Shown here one piece after another: positions 7,251-13,802 of a stretch of DNA of 29,485 nt (positions are counted from its first letter, which is position 1; every line of letters starts with the position of its first letter). The stretch lies in NCBI RefSeq assembly GCF_900016645.1, contig NZ_CDGJ01000017.1. One strand, written 5' to 3'. The notes beneath the pieces were generated by a model. The model ran no database searches. It was given only the letters and a program-made list of their open reading frames with translations, and was not told where the DNA came from. A program made the translations under genes and the position numbers. Source of the DNA: Acididesulfobacillus acetoxydans (GTDB taxonomy: Bacteria; Bacillota; Desulfitobacteriia; Desulfitobacteriales; Desulfitobacteriaceae).

Positions 7251-7736
7251 CTATTCCTGGGCTTCCGGGTTGCGCCGAAAATGGCCGCTCTTGCCGCCGG
7301 CTTTTTCCATCAGACGAATATCGCTCATCACCATCGTTTTGTCAATGGCTTTGCACATATCATAAATGGTCAGAGCCGCGACACTCACAGCTGTCAGAGC
7401 TTCCATCTCCACCCCTGTTTTGCCGGTCACTTTGACCGTCGCCCCGATCTCGACAATGCCCGGTTCCTCCAGCGCAAAATCCAGCTTGGCACTCGTTATG
7501 GCCAGGGGATGACACATGGGAATCAAAGCCGACGTGCGCTTAGCCGCCATAATCCCGGCCACCTGAGCTACTGCCAGGACATCACCCTTTTCAATCCCGC
7601 CGCTTTTGATCCTTTCCCAGGTGCCCGTCTCCATCCGCACCCTCCCTTTGGCCAGAGCGAACCGCGCCGTTTCCGCCTTCTCGCTGACATCCACCATGCG
7701 GGCCCGTCCTTCCGAATCAAAATGGGTCAAATCCAT
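7251..7736 (-). CDS. moaC: Cyclic pyranopterin monophosphate synthase MoaC
   Basis: The 161-residue protein has normal MoaC length. It begins MDLTHFDSEGRARMVDVSEK and contains the conserved SALIPMCHPLAITSAKLDF segment and VKVTGKTGVEMEALTAVSVA, followed by the DMCKAIDK helix with the catalytic Asp/Lys region. MoaC converts the MoaA product, 3',8-cyclo-GTP, into cyclic pyranopterin monophosphate. A GGAGG site lies 6 bases before the ATG, and the gene follows moaA after 16 bases, so they are co-transcribed. Confidence 0.96.
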   Translation of the reverse strand: MDLTHFDSEGRARMVDVSEKAETARFALAKGRVRMETGTWERIKSGGIEKGDVLAVAQVAGIMAAKRTSALIPMCHPLAITSAKLDFALEEPGIVEIGATVKVTGKTGVEMEALTAVSVAALTIYDMCKAIDKTMVMSDIRLMEKAGGKSGHFRRNPEAQE

Positions 7737-7752
7737 CTTTGTCCTCCAATCT

Positions 7753-8724
7753 TTAGCCTCCGATCTGCGACATGTAGCGCTTGTCCTGCCACGCCTGTTC
7801 GTTCATGTGGTGTTCGGCCGGTTTGCTCCAGACGGCGCGCGCGAAAATGTCCAACAATTCGGCGTCCGATTTGCCGGAACGCAGGGCTGAAAGCAGGTCC
7901 ACTTCATAACTGCTGTGCAGGCAGGGCCTCAATTTCCCATCCGCAGTCAAACGCACCCTGTTACAGGTGTGGCAAAAATGCCGGCTGAGAGCACTGATAA
8001 ACCCGATGCTCCCTTGGAATCCCGCGGGCCGCAAGTATTCTGCCGGTCCTCCCCCGGCAACATCTTGAGCCTGGGGCGCTTTTGCCAATCCCAGAAGTTG
8101 GATCATCTCGTCAATGGGAACGAAGTCGTTCCGCCGTTCGGAGCCGGTGCCAATCGGCATCAGTTCGATAAAACGCACGTTCAGCGGATAGTTTTCGGCC
8201 AGGTCCAAAAAGCGCGGCAATTCGTCCAGGTTGAGACTGCGCACAACGACAACGTTGAGCTTGACCGGCTCAAGTCCGGCTTCGAGAGAACGAAAGACTC
8301 CTTGGAGCGCTTGGCGGACATCCCCGCCGCGCGTGATCTCCTTGTAACGCAGCGGGTCCAACGTGTCCAGGCTGATATTCACCCGGTTAACGCCGGCCGC
8401 TTTGAGTGCAAACGCCGTCTCCGGCAAGAATATTCCGTTGGTCGTGAGCATTAGATCCTCGACTCCGGGCAGATGGGACGCCTGCTCCAGGAACTCTACG
8501 ATTCCTTTACGCACGAGGGGTTCACCCCCTGTCACCCGAAAACGCCTAAAGCCCAAATGCGTACTGACAGCCATCAGGCGCAGAATTTCTTCAAAGGACA
8601 AAATCCTCTCATGCGGAATCCAAGGTATCCCTTCTGCCGGCATACAGTATTGACAGCGTAAATTGCAGCGGTCCGTTACCGAAATACGCAGGTATTCAAT
8701 TTTCCTTTGATATTGGTCCTGCAT
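7753..8724 (-). CDS. moaA: GTP 3',8-cyclase MoaA (radical SAM)
   Basis: From the ATG at 8724 (behind AAGGGGG) the protein has 323 residues, as expected for MoaA. It carries the N-terminal radical SAM cluster motif DRCNLRCQYCMP (C-x3-C-x2-C), the SAM-binding RVTGGEPLVRKG, and the C-terminal second [4Fe-4S] motif HFCHTCNRVRLTADGKLRPC (C-x2-C-x13-C). It ends with the Gly-Gly tail required for activity. It makes 3',8-cyclo-GTP, the first committed step of molybdenum cofactor synthesis. An open frame extends 29 codons further upstream but crosses a palindromic-element remnant and is unlikely to be translated. A riboswitch-like attenuator precedes the gene. Confidence 0.96.
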   Translation of the reverse strand: MQDQYQRKIEYLRISVTDRCNLRCQYCMPAEGIPWIPHERILSFEEILRLMAVSTHLGFRRFRVTGGEPLVRKGIVEFLEQASHLPGVEDLMLTTNGIFLPETAFALKAAGVNRVNISLDTLDPLRYKEITRGGDVRQALQGVFRSLEAGLEPVKLNVVVVRSLNLDELPRFLDLAENYPLNVRFIELMPIGTGSERRNDFVPIDEMIQLLGLAKAPQAQDVAGGGPAEYLRPAGFQGSIGFISALSRHFCHTCNRVRLTADGKLRPCLHSSYEVDLLSALRSGKSDAELLDIFARAVWSKPAEHHMNEQAWQDKRYMSQIGG

Positions 8725-8782
8725 CCCACATTCCCCCTTGCCCGGTGCCCAGATCATTTCCCATTTTGCTGCAAAAAGAACG

Positions 8783-8822
8783 GAAGTGAACTCGTTCAGT
8801 GGGAGCCTCACGATTGGATGAA
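8783..8822 (-). repeat. Palindromic element, internally deleted copy C
   Basis: The 40 bases match both ends of the elements at 9502 and 24068, in opposite orientation. Reverse complemented they read TTCATCCAATCGTGAGGCTC, then CCACTGAACGAGTTCACTTC. Relative to copy B about 52 internal bases, including the main hairpin, are missing. It lies between the moaA terminator hairpin and the moaA start. Confidence 0.7.
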
Positions 8823-8823
8823 C

Positions 8824-8853
8824 AAAAAACCCGCGGTCTGAAATACCGCGGGT
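8824..8853 (-). terminator. Intrinsic terminator in the moaA leader
   Basis: Minus strand: perfect 9-base arms (ACCCGCGGT / ACCGCGGGT, 8853-8845 and 8837-8829), a 7-base loop and then TTTTTTG. It lies about 100 bases upstream of the moaA start and directly downstream of a structured leader, so it is a candidate attenuator and not only the end of the P-II gene. Confidence 0.85.
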
Positions 8854-8965
8854 CTTCCGCCTTGTATACAGACTCCTTTCCCACAGGAGATAGCGCCGTT
8901 TCCAACACTACCCGAGTACCCGCCGGCACTTGCCTGGTCACCATAGTTCTACACCGTAGGATTCC
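8854..8965 (-). ncRNA. Riboswitch-like leader of moaA (candidate Moco/Tuco riboswitch)
   Basis: The transcript between the P-II gene and the terminator contains a hairpin with a GAAA loop (UAGUGUUG / CGGCGCUA, 8910-8891), a second hairpin (CUCCU / AGGAG, 8889-8873), and CCUACGG (8960-8954) with UAUGG (8945-8941), which resembles a GNRA tetraloop receptor. GCGGGU (8923-8918) can pair with ACCCGC in the 5' arm of the terminator, giving an antiterminator. Position before moaA and GNRA-loop-plus-receptor architecture suggest the Moco RNA class, but I did not match its full consensus. In that class cofactor binding lowers expression of its own synthesis genes. Confidence 0.5.
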
Positions 8966-9000
8966 AGTTTTGGAGCAAACTATTTGCGATTATCTTGCTT

Positions 9001-9339
9001 TCAGAGAGCCTCCTCATCCCTCACTCCATTTCGAATTTGAATCACTTGCTCAACCGGGCTGATGAAGATTTTCCCATCCCCCACTTCTCCGGTGCGCGCC
9101 GCCCTAAGAAAAGTTTCTACAACCTGAGCCACCTGAGCGTCCGCCACGACCGTTTCCACTTTGACCTTGGGCAGGAGGCGCACCCGGATTTCTTTACCCC
9201 GGTAAAGTTCGGCATAACCCTTCTGTTTGCCGTGACCCATGACCTGTGACACCGTCAGACCGCTGACTCCGCAATGTTCCAACTCGTCCAGCAGGCTTTC
9301 CAGTTTACCGGGACGGATAATTCCCTCAATTTTCTTCAC
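9001..9339 (-). CDS. P-II family signal transduction protein
   Basis: From the GTG at 9339 the product is 112 residues, the canonical P-II length: KKIEGIIRPGKLESLLDELE, then the T-loop QKGYAELYRGKEIRVRLLPK, then VETVVADAQVAQVVETFL and the C-terminal TGEVGDGKIFISPVEQVIQI. P-II trimers sense ATP/ADP and 2-oxoglutarate and bind transporters or enzymes. At position 51, where enterobacterial GlnB has the uridylylated Tyr, this protein has Ile, so control by uridylylation is unlikely. No amtB or glnA is adjacent; it sits beside Moco genes instead, so its target is not clear from context. The ribosome site is weak. Confidence 0.9.
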   Translation of the reverse strand: MKKIEGIIRPGKLESLLDELEHCGVSGLTVSQVMGHGKQKGYAELYRGKEIRVRLLPKVKVETVVADAQVAQVVETFLRAARTGEVGDGKIFISPVEQVIQIRNGVRDEEAL

Positions 9340-9427
9340 GCTCGGCACCCCATCTTCCCAACTACCCCGACCGCTCACCGACTGACTGGAGGTGACTGTT
9401 CAGGTCCGGATCCCCAGGCCTTGAATA

Positions 9428-9459
9428 CTGAACCTTCCCCTGGCTAAAGCCAGGTTCAG
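9428..9459. repeat. Nested palindrome upstream of the P-II gene
   Basis: An inner perfect hairpin, CCTGGCT / AGCCAGG with a 2-base loop, is flanked by CTGAACC and GTTCAG. It has no T run. It lies between the P-II start and palindromic element A and may be another small repeat. Confidence 0.5.
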
Positions 9460-9501
9460 GACAGGGGCATGCGGCTAAGCCTTTTAATCATAGCCAGAGA
9501 C

Positions 9502-9619
9502 TTTTATCCACCCGTGAGACTCCCACTTCTACAAGTGGGAGTGGTTCCCCCGTTGCTTCGGTGGGGGTAGACTCCCCCAGCGACGTCTCGATGTTCAACT
9601 TAAGCTGAACGAGTTCACT
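9502..9619 (+). repeat. Palindromic element, long copy A
   Basis: The 118 bases contain a 10-bp perfect hairpin (ACTCCCACTT / AAGTGGGAGT, 4-base loop, 9519-9542), one or two C5/G5 hairpins at 9546-9580, and a near-palindrome GTTCAACTTAAGCTGAAC (9593-9610). The end motifs CCGTGAGACTC and GAGTTCAC are roughly inverted. Copies at 24068-24159 and 8783-8822 share the ends and, for copy B, both main hairpins. The hairpin followed by GTGGTTC resembles ends of IS200/IS605-type elements, but no transposase is present. Confidence 0.8.
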
Positions 9620-9642
9620 ATACCTGCTTTTTATTGTACAAT
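9614..9642 (+). promoter_or_regulatory. fdhD promoter with -35 inside palindromic element A
   Basis: -35 TTCACT (9614-9619), 17-base spacer, -10 TACAAT (9637-9642). The -35 hexamer is the last six bases of element A. Transcription would begin near 9649, giving a leader of about 28 bases with AGGAGG. Confidence 0.6.
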
Positions 9643-9676
9643 ATAACTTGAAAAAATACTAATTTTAGGAGGGTAA

Positions 9677-10465
9677 ATGTCTGAAACTGTCATGGTCCCA
9701 ATCATCAGAGCCAATGGGGCGAAAGCCGAAGAAACCGAAGATGCGGTCGTCCTGGAAACCCCTCTAACCCTTTATTTCAACAATGAGGAAATAGTGACCC
9801 TGCTCTGTTCCCCCGCCCAAATCGAGGAGTTGGCTCTGGGCTTTCTGCTCAGCGAGGGGTTTATCCGCGAGTTCGATGATCTGATTGCCATTGCCTACGA
9901 TCCCTGGGACAAAGCGGTTTTCGTCAAGGGAAAAAACCGCGCTCCGGAAGAAGAAGTGATGAGCAAACGCTTTCTCTCCGCCTGTTGCGGCAAGAGCCGG
10001 GCCTCCTTCGCTTTCGCCAACGATGCCAGACTGGCAAAGCCCCAGGCCTCCGCCGCTGTCATTTCCTTGGCAGACGCTCATGCTTATGCCGCCCATCTGC
10101 AAACTCAGCCGCTCTTCCGAGCCACTGGGGGAGTTCATAACGGCGGTTTGGCTTTTCGGGGCCGAATCCTGTTTACTAGCTATGACATCGGCCGCCACAA
10201 CGTTTTCGACAAACTGTTCGGTCAAGCCTTCCGGGCCAAAATCGACTTGGCGGACCATGTGATCTTTTTCAGCGGCCGGGTCTCCTCCGAAATTCTCCTG
10301 AAAGTGGCGAAGATGAATCTTCCCATTCTTGTGGCGCGTTCCGCCCCCACCGATTTGGCACTGACTCTGGCCCGCGATTTAAACATCACGGTGATCGGTT
10401 TTGCCCGCAATGAGCATTTGAATATCTACACCGCTCCCCAGCGCATCATCACCGCTGCCACCTAG
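9677..10465 (+). CDS. fdhD: Formate dehydrogenase sulfurtransferase FdhD
   Basis: The 262-residue protein starts at an ATG behind TTAGGAGG. Family segments include LETPLTLYFNNEEIVTLLCS, ELALGFLLSEGFI, the cysteine motif FLSACCGKSRASF (Cys103-Cys104, as in many Firmicutes FdhD), TGGVHNGGLAF, SYDIGRHNVFDKLFG and FFSGRVSSEILLKVA. FdhD accepts sulfur from a cysteine desulfurase and transfers it to the Mo/W-bis-MGD cofactor, which activates formate dehydrogenase; its target is almost certainly FdhA at 13803-16484. It is the only clear plus-strand gene here and meets mobA tail to tail with a 4-base overlap of stop regions. Confidence 0.96.
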   Translation: MSETVMVPIIRANGAKAEETEDAVVLETPLTLYFNNEEIVTLLCSPAQIEELALGFLLSEGFIREFDDLIAIAYDPWDKAVFVKGKNRAPEEEVMSKRFLSACCGKSRASFAFANDARLAKPQASAAVISLADAHAYAAHLQTQPLFRATGGVHNGGLAFRGRILFTSYDIGRHNVFDKLFGQAFRAKIDLADHVIFFSGRVSSEILLKVAKMNLPILVARSAPTDLALTLARDLNITVIGFARNEHLNIYTAPQRIITAAT

Positions 10466-11097
10466 TTCCCCACCAGGGCCGCCCATTCCTCGGGAGTGTT
10501 GACATTGGCCAACATCTTGGCTGCGTCGCCGAAAGCCTGGAGCTCCTCTGCCAGAACATACCGCACCCGGCAAGAGGAATAAAAGGCGATGATCTTATAC
10601 CGGCCCGCCCGCAGATTTTCCTCCATCGCCGGCAGGCAGCTCTTCCGGTAAAAAGCGTGCAAAGGATGAACTACTTCGCCCGCCCGGGGCACGACAATTT
10701 CGTAGCCCGGCAGACTCCGCCAAAGATAGCGAATCAGCTCCTCCCGAACAAAGGGCATATCGCAGGCAGTAAAAAAAGCGGCGTCAAAACGGGCGGCCCC
10801 CAGGCCCGCGGCCAGGCCCGCCAAAGGACCCTTCCCCGAGACTTGATCCTGAACGACCCGGACCCCATAAGCCTGATAAAGGGCGGGCTCATTGCTGCTG
10901 ATCAGTACTTCTTCGAAAACAGAACTCAAAACGGCCAGACTTCGTTCGACCAGCGGTTTACCCCCGAATTCCAAAAACGCTTTGTTACGCCCCATTCGCG
11001 AATTAGTTCCGCCCGCCAAGAAGATTCCCGTGGCAGGCAGAGGGAACGCTTGGCTCCCTTCAAGATCCGGCCTGGTAATTCTCAAACGCCTCCTCAT
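10462..11097 (-). CDS. mobA: Molybdenum cofactor guanylyltransferase MobA
   Basis: The protein has about 211 residues from the ATG at 11097. The nucleotidyltransferase signature GIFLAGGTNSRMGRNKAFLE begins near residue 24, followed by VVQDQVSGKGPLAGLAAGLG and AFFTACDMPFV with the metal-binding Asp. MobA attaches GMP to Mo-molybdopterin to make the MGD cofactor used by FdhA. The first ATG lies inside the glutaredoxin-like gene (about 38-base overlap), and the AGGAGG following it suggests a slightly later start, perhaps a non-ATG codon; the start is therefore uncertain by some 5-20 codons. It is co-transcribed with the upstream glutaredoxin-like gene. Confidence 0.93.
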   Translation of the reverse strand: MRRRLRITRPDLEGSQAFPLPATGIFLAGGTNSRMGRNKAFLEFGGKPLVERSLAVLSSVFEEVLISSNEPALYQAYGVRVVQDQVSGKGPLAGLAAGLGAARFDAAFFTACDMPFVREELIRYLWRSLPGYEIVVPRAGEVVHPLHAFYRKSCLPAMEENLRAGRYKIIAFYSSCRVRYVLAEELQAFGDAAKMLANVNTPEEWAALVGN

Positions 11098-11290
11098 ATT
11101 CCCGGCTGGAGAAGCCCACCAGCACCCTGTCGCCCACCCGGGTCACCGGCACCGTCAGGGCGTCCGTCAGCGCTTGCATCTCTTTCCTGACTTTCGGAAA
11201 GATAATGTTCTTTTCCGTCCATGATATTCCTCGAGACTCGAAGAACCGCCTGGCCCGCGTACAGTGCGGTCAGAGCGGCAAGATATACAT
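11060..11290 (-). CDS. Candidate selenoprotein: glutaredoxin-like protein with U-P-H-C active site
   Basis: From the ATG at 11290 (AAAGGG 7 bases upstream) the frame reads MYILPL, TGA, PHCTRARRFFESRGISWTEK and on to TVPVTRVGDRVLVGF, then EYEEAFENYQ, ending at 11060. If TGA is selenocysteine this is a 76-residue glutaredoxin: beta strand, UPHC in place of CPHC, the helix TRARRFFESRGI, and the cis-proline loop TVPV at residues 46-49. All other family features are intact and no other stop or shift is present. The genome appears to use Sec, because FdhA nearby needs it. A hairpin in the SECIS position follows (see separate entry). It would reduce disulfides or selenenyl-sulfides in the cytosol, probably with mobA in one transcript. 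The alternative is a nonsense mutation at exactly the catalytic Cys. Confidence 0.65.
11218..11272 (-). promoter_or_regulatory. Candidate bacterial SECIS of the glutaredoxin-like gene
   Basis: After the TGA (11272-11270) the transcript can form UUCUUCGA / UCGAGGAA (8 bp, one G-U) with loop GUC beginning 33 bases after the TGA. This agrees with the general bacterial SECIS rules of an apical loop within about 16-37 bases and a G among the first loop bases. A competing hairpin (CCGC / GCGG) lies closer to the TGA. The match is weaker than for FdhA. Confidence 0.4.
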
Positions 11291-11415
11291 GGTAACACCC
11301 TTTGTTGGCTCCACTGACCTGCCCCCTTCCGGATTCGCCTTTTCCTCTGCCATACTCGACTCTTTGCTCACTTTACATCCGTACTTTAAAAGCTGCGGAA
11401 AAGCTTCGGTAGGCC

Positions 11416-11525
11416 TTTCCTTTCCTTTCCTCTACTCTACTTTCCTTTACTCTGCTTTACTTCACTCTGCTTTACTTCACTCTGCTTTACTTCACTCTGC
11501 TTTACTTCACTCTGCTTTACTTTAC
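11416..11525. repeat. 15-bp minisatellite with flanking pyrimidine tract
   Basis: TCTGCTTTACTTCAC is repeated exactly four times at 11451-11510, with a partial fifth to 11525. A CTTTC/CTCTA pentanucleotide-like run precedes it from 11416. It lies between the histidine kinase 3' end and the glutaredoxin-like gene. Nothing else is recognised in 11291-11698. Confidence 0.95.
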
Positions 11526-11698
11526 TATACTCTATTCTTCCCCTATTCGTCTACAGCCGGCTGCGTGCGTCGTAGCCGCCGGTATCCCCAGTGAACAAGT
11601 ATTCCCGGAAAAAGCCCTGTCATGCCGCCGATTTTCGCGCCGTGACTCTCCGGAGCGTATCGTAGGTTACCCACGCCTTCTCGCCTCTCACAGACACT

Positions 11699-13603
11699 TT
11701 AAGGTAAGGCAAAACACACGCGGAATTCAGTTCCCCGCGGGTCCGAATCCACCATGATCTCCGCTTGATGTCTTGCCGCGATACTGTAACACACCGCCAG
11801 TCCCAAACCCGTCCCTTGCTCTTTCGTCGTGAAAAACGGAGTGCCCAGTTTTTCCAGGCATTCCGGACTAATCCCGCTGCCCTGGTCTGCCACCGCCAAA
11901 ACGACCTTACTGTCCGTGGCGTACGTACGAATAGTCAGGGTTCCTCCGGCTTCCATAGCTTCCAAGCCGTTGCGGGCTAAATTGAGAACGACCTGTCGGA
12001 TTTCCTTTTCGTTCACGAGGAGAGCGGGAATGTCTCCGAGATCAAGAACAACGCTTTTGTCATTGCCCACCGCATCCGCTTGAATCAGTGGAGTCAGCGC
12101 TTCAATAATCGAATTGAGATTGTGCATTTGGCGCTCTCCCACCTTGTTCCGGCCGATGGAGAGAAATTCGGTAATGATCGCGTTAGCCCGGTCCAATTCC
12201 TCAATCATCAGGCTGAAGTATTCACCGTAGCTCTGGCAGTCTTTCTTCCCTTTGAGAATCTGCAAGAAGCCGCGGATCGTCGTCAGGGGATTGCGTACCT
12301 CATGGCTGATGCCGGCGGCCATCTCTGCCAAGAGGTTGAGCCGGTCCAGCCTGAGCATTTCCGTTTCCATCTGCTTGCGCTCGCTGATATCATTGATGAC
12401 GACCAAAATGCAAACTTCCTGACCGAGCTCGATCCTTTCCGCGGAAACCAGTGTTGTTAACACCCGCTCGTTTTTAGTGCGAAAAGTCGTTTCCAGATTT
12501 CGGGTAGAACCGTTGCGGATGCTCTCCTCTCTCAACCGGGCTACATCTTCCTTATCCGCCCAAATCTTCAGCTCTCCCGCGGTCCTGCCGATGACTTCCG
12601 CCCGGCTCCAGCCGGTAGCTAAAAAAAAGCTCTCATTGGCATCGATAATCTGCCAATCGCCTATGCGCACAATGTTCATCATACTGGGACTGGCGTTGAA
12701 AGCTTTGAAAAAACGTTCTTCAGATTGGCGCAGCTCGGCTTCCGTCTCCTCGCGCATCGCCACCTCTTCCTGGAGCTTGGCGCAGGCCGCAAAAACCTGG
12801 TCCGTGTGCTTCCTGACAATCTCCAGCACGGGAGTCAATTCCGGCCATAGGCTTTCCGGAACCTGGGCGTTGAGGGCCAGAGCCCGGGCAAAATCCTGCA
12901 AGCCTCTGCTGAGACGGGTGAACAAATTCCAGGCGAGGGCCAGGCTCATCATGAGGACACCCAGGCCAATCAAGAGTATTAGGATGATTGCCCCACGGAC
13001 GTCCCGGTAAATGTCCCTAATCCCGATGTCGGCCCAGGCGTGCCCGATAATCTGACCGTTCCGGTAGATGGGATAAACTACATTGAGAACCGGCCCCCTC
13101 GGCTTAAACGGCGCTGGGTCCTGCCGGGAGAACTCCGGACGTCCGGTTTGATAGACCAAAAAACATGAATTGTCGTGCGAAACCGGTTTTAAATCGGTGG
13201 CGGAAAAATGCGGCCCCATCGCCAAAACCCGGTCTAAAGCGATGGAATAATAACCGAGACCCATCTGCGGGTAGTACTTTGACAAGTGATCGATGGTCGG
13301 CTGGAGCACCTTGTTGAGAACACGGGCCTGCTCATCCGGTGATGCTCCCAAGGCCTGACTTTCAGCTAGGATGTCATGGACAGACTTCGGGAACCGGCTT
13401 TCCAACAAAGAAGCCACATAATAGAGATCCTTGGACCGGTGAGCAACCCGTACCTGTATGTATTCCCAAGGAAGAAGGCAAGCCAGAGACAGCACAAGTA
13501 TCATAACAACTATGACGACGGAGGCATAGACGCGCTTTGTAATCTGCATAGGAAAAAGATGTTCTTTCACTTTCCGAAGAAACAACAACATCCGCACCAC
13601 CAT
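11699..13603 (-). CDS. Membrane sensor histidine kinase with PAS domain
   Basis: The 634-residue protein has two membrane segments (about residues 26-46 and 204-227) enclosing a 155-residue extracytoplasmic sensor region. After a linker with a coiled coil (about 275-298) comes a PAS domain (about 294-410), a HisKA helix with His434 in EMAAGISHEVRNPLTTIRGF, and a HATPase domain with N box LARNGLEAM, G1 DQGSGI, F box PFFTTK and G2 GTGLGL. It should autophosphorylate in response to an external cue. No response regulator is adjacent, so it is an orphan, as are many Firmicutes phosphorelay kinases. The start is uncertain: the ATG at 13603 lies in a duplicated repeat without a good ribosome site, and Met5 or Met19 are alternatives. 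Confidence 0.92.
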   Translation of the reverse strand: MVVRMLLFLRKVKEHLFPMQITKRVYASVVIVVMILVLSLACLLPWEYIQVRVAHRSKDLYYVASLLESRFPKSVHDILAESQALGASPDEQARVLNKVLQPTIDHLSKYYPQMGLGYYSIALDRVLAMGPHFSATDLKPVSHDNSCFLVYQTGRPEFSRQDPAPFKPRGPVLNVVYPIYRNGQIIGHAWADIGIRDIYRDVRGAIILILLIGLGVLMMSLALAWNLFTRLSRGLQDFARALALNAQVPESLWPELTPVLEIVRKHTDQVFAACAKLQEEVAMREETEAELRQSEERFFKAFNASPSMMNIVRIGDWQIIDANESFFLATGWSRAEVIGRTAGELKIWADKEDVARLREESIRNGSTRNLETTFRTKNERVLTTLVSAERIELGQEVCILVVINDISERKQMETEMLRLDRLNLLAEMAAGISHEVRNPLTTIRGFLQILKGKKDCQSYGEYFSLMIEELDRANAIITEFLSIGRNKVGERQMHNLNSIIEALTPLIQADAVGNDKSVVLDLGDIPALLVNEKEIRQVVLNLARNGLEAMEAGGTLTIRTYATDSKVVLAVADQGSGISPECLEKLGTPFFTTKEQGTGLGLAVCYSIAARHQAEIMVDSDPRGTEFRVCFALP

Positions 13604-13644
13604 TCGTTGTCACCCACAACTGCACCACCATTCGTTGTCACCCA
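13594..13644. repeat. 28-bp-period tandem duplication across the kinase start
   Basis: Two identical 23-base copies (13594-13616 and 13622-13644) containing CACCACCATTCGTTGTCACC are separated by 5 bases. Each copy carries an ATG-GTG-GTG on the minus strand, so the proposed kinase start and a decoy start in another frame are both present. Confidence 0.95.
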
Positions 13645-13754
13645 TGTTTACTGCAATAATTTCGCTCAATACAAGCACCGGTCAAATCTCCCCGTCGCAT
13701 CCCGTCGCACAGCCACCCGTGAACCGCAGGAACAGTCCCCTTCTGCGTTGAATC

Positions 13755-13788
13755 CAAGGGCACTCCTCCGGCTGGAAGAGTGCCCTTG
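13755..13788 (-). terminator. Hairpin downstream of fdhA, probable terminator
   Basis: A perfect 11-bp inverted repeat (CAAGGGCACTC / GAGTGCCCTTG) with a 12-base loop lies 15 bases beyond the fdhA stop. The following T run is weak, so termination may be partial. Confidence 0.6.
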
Positions 13789-13802
13789 ACAATGTGTCCG
13801 GA

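Noticed and set aside
11205..11594. Plus-strand frame with SALLH repeats
   Set aside because: It is the translation of the 15-bp minisatellite and the antisense of the glutaredoxin-like gene.
13374..13631. 85-codon minus frame at the kinase start
   Set aside because: It arises from the duplicated start repeat and then runs out of frame through the kinase gene.
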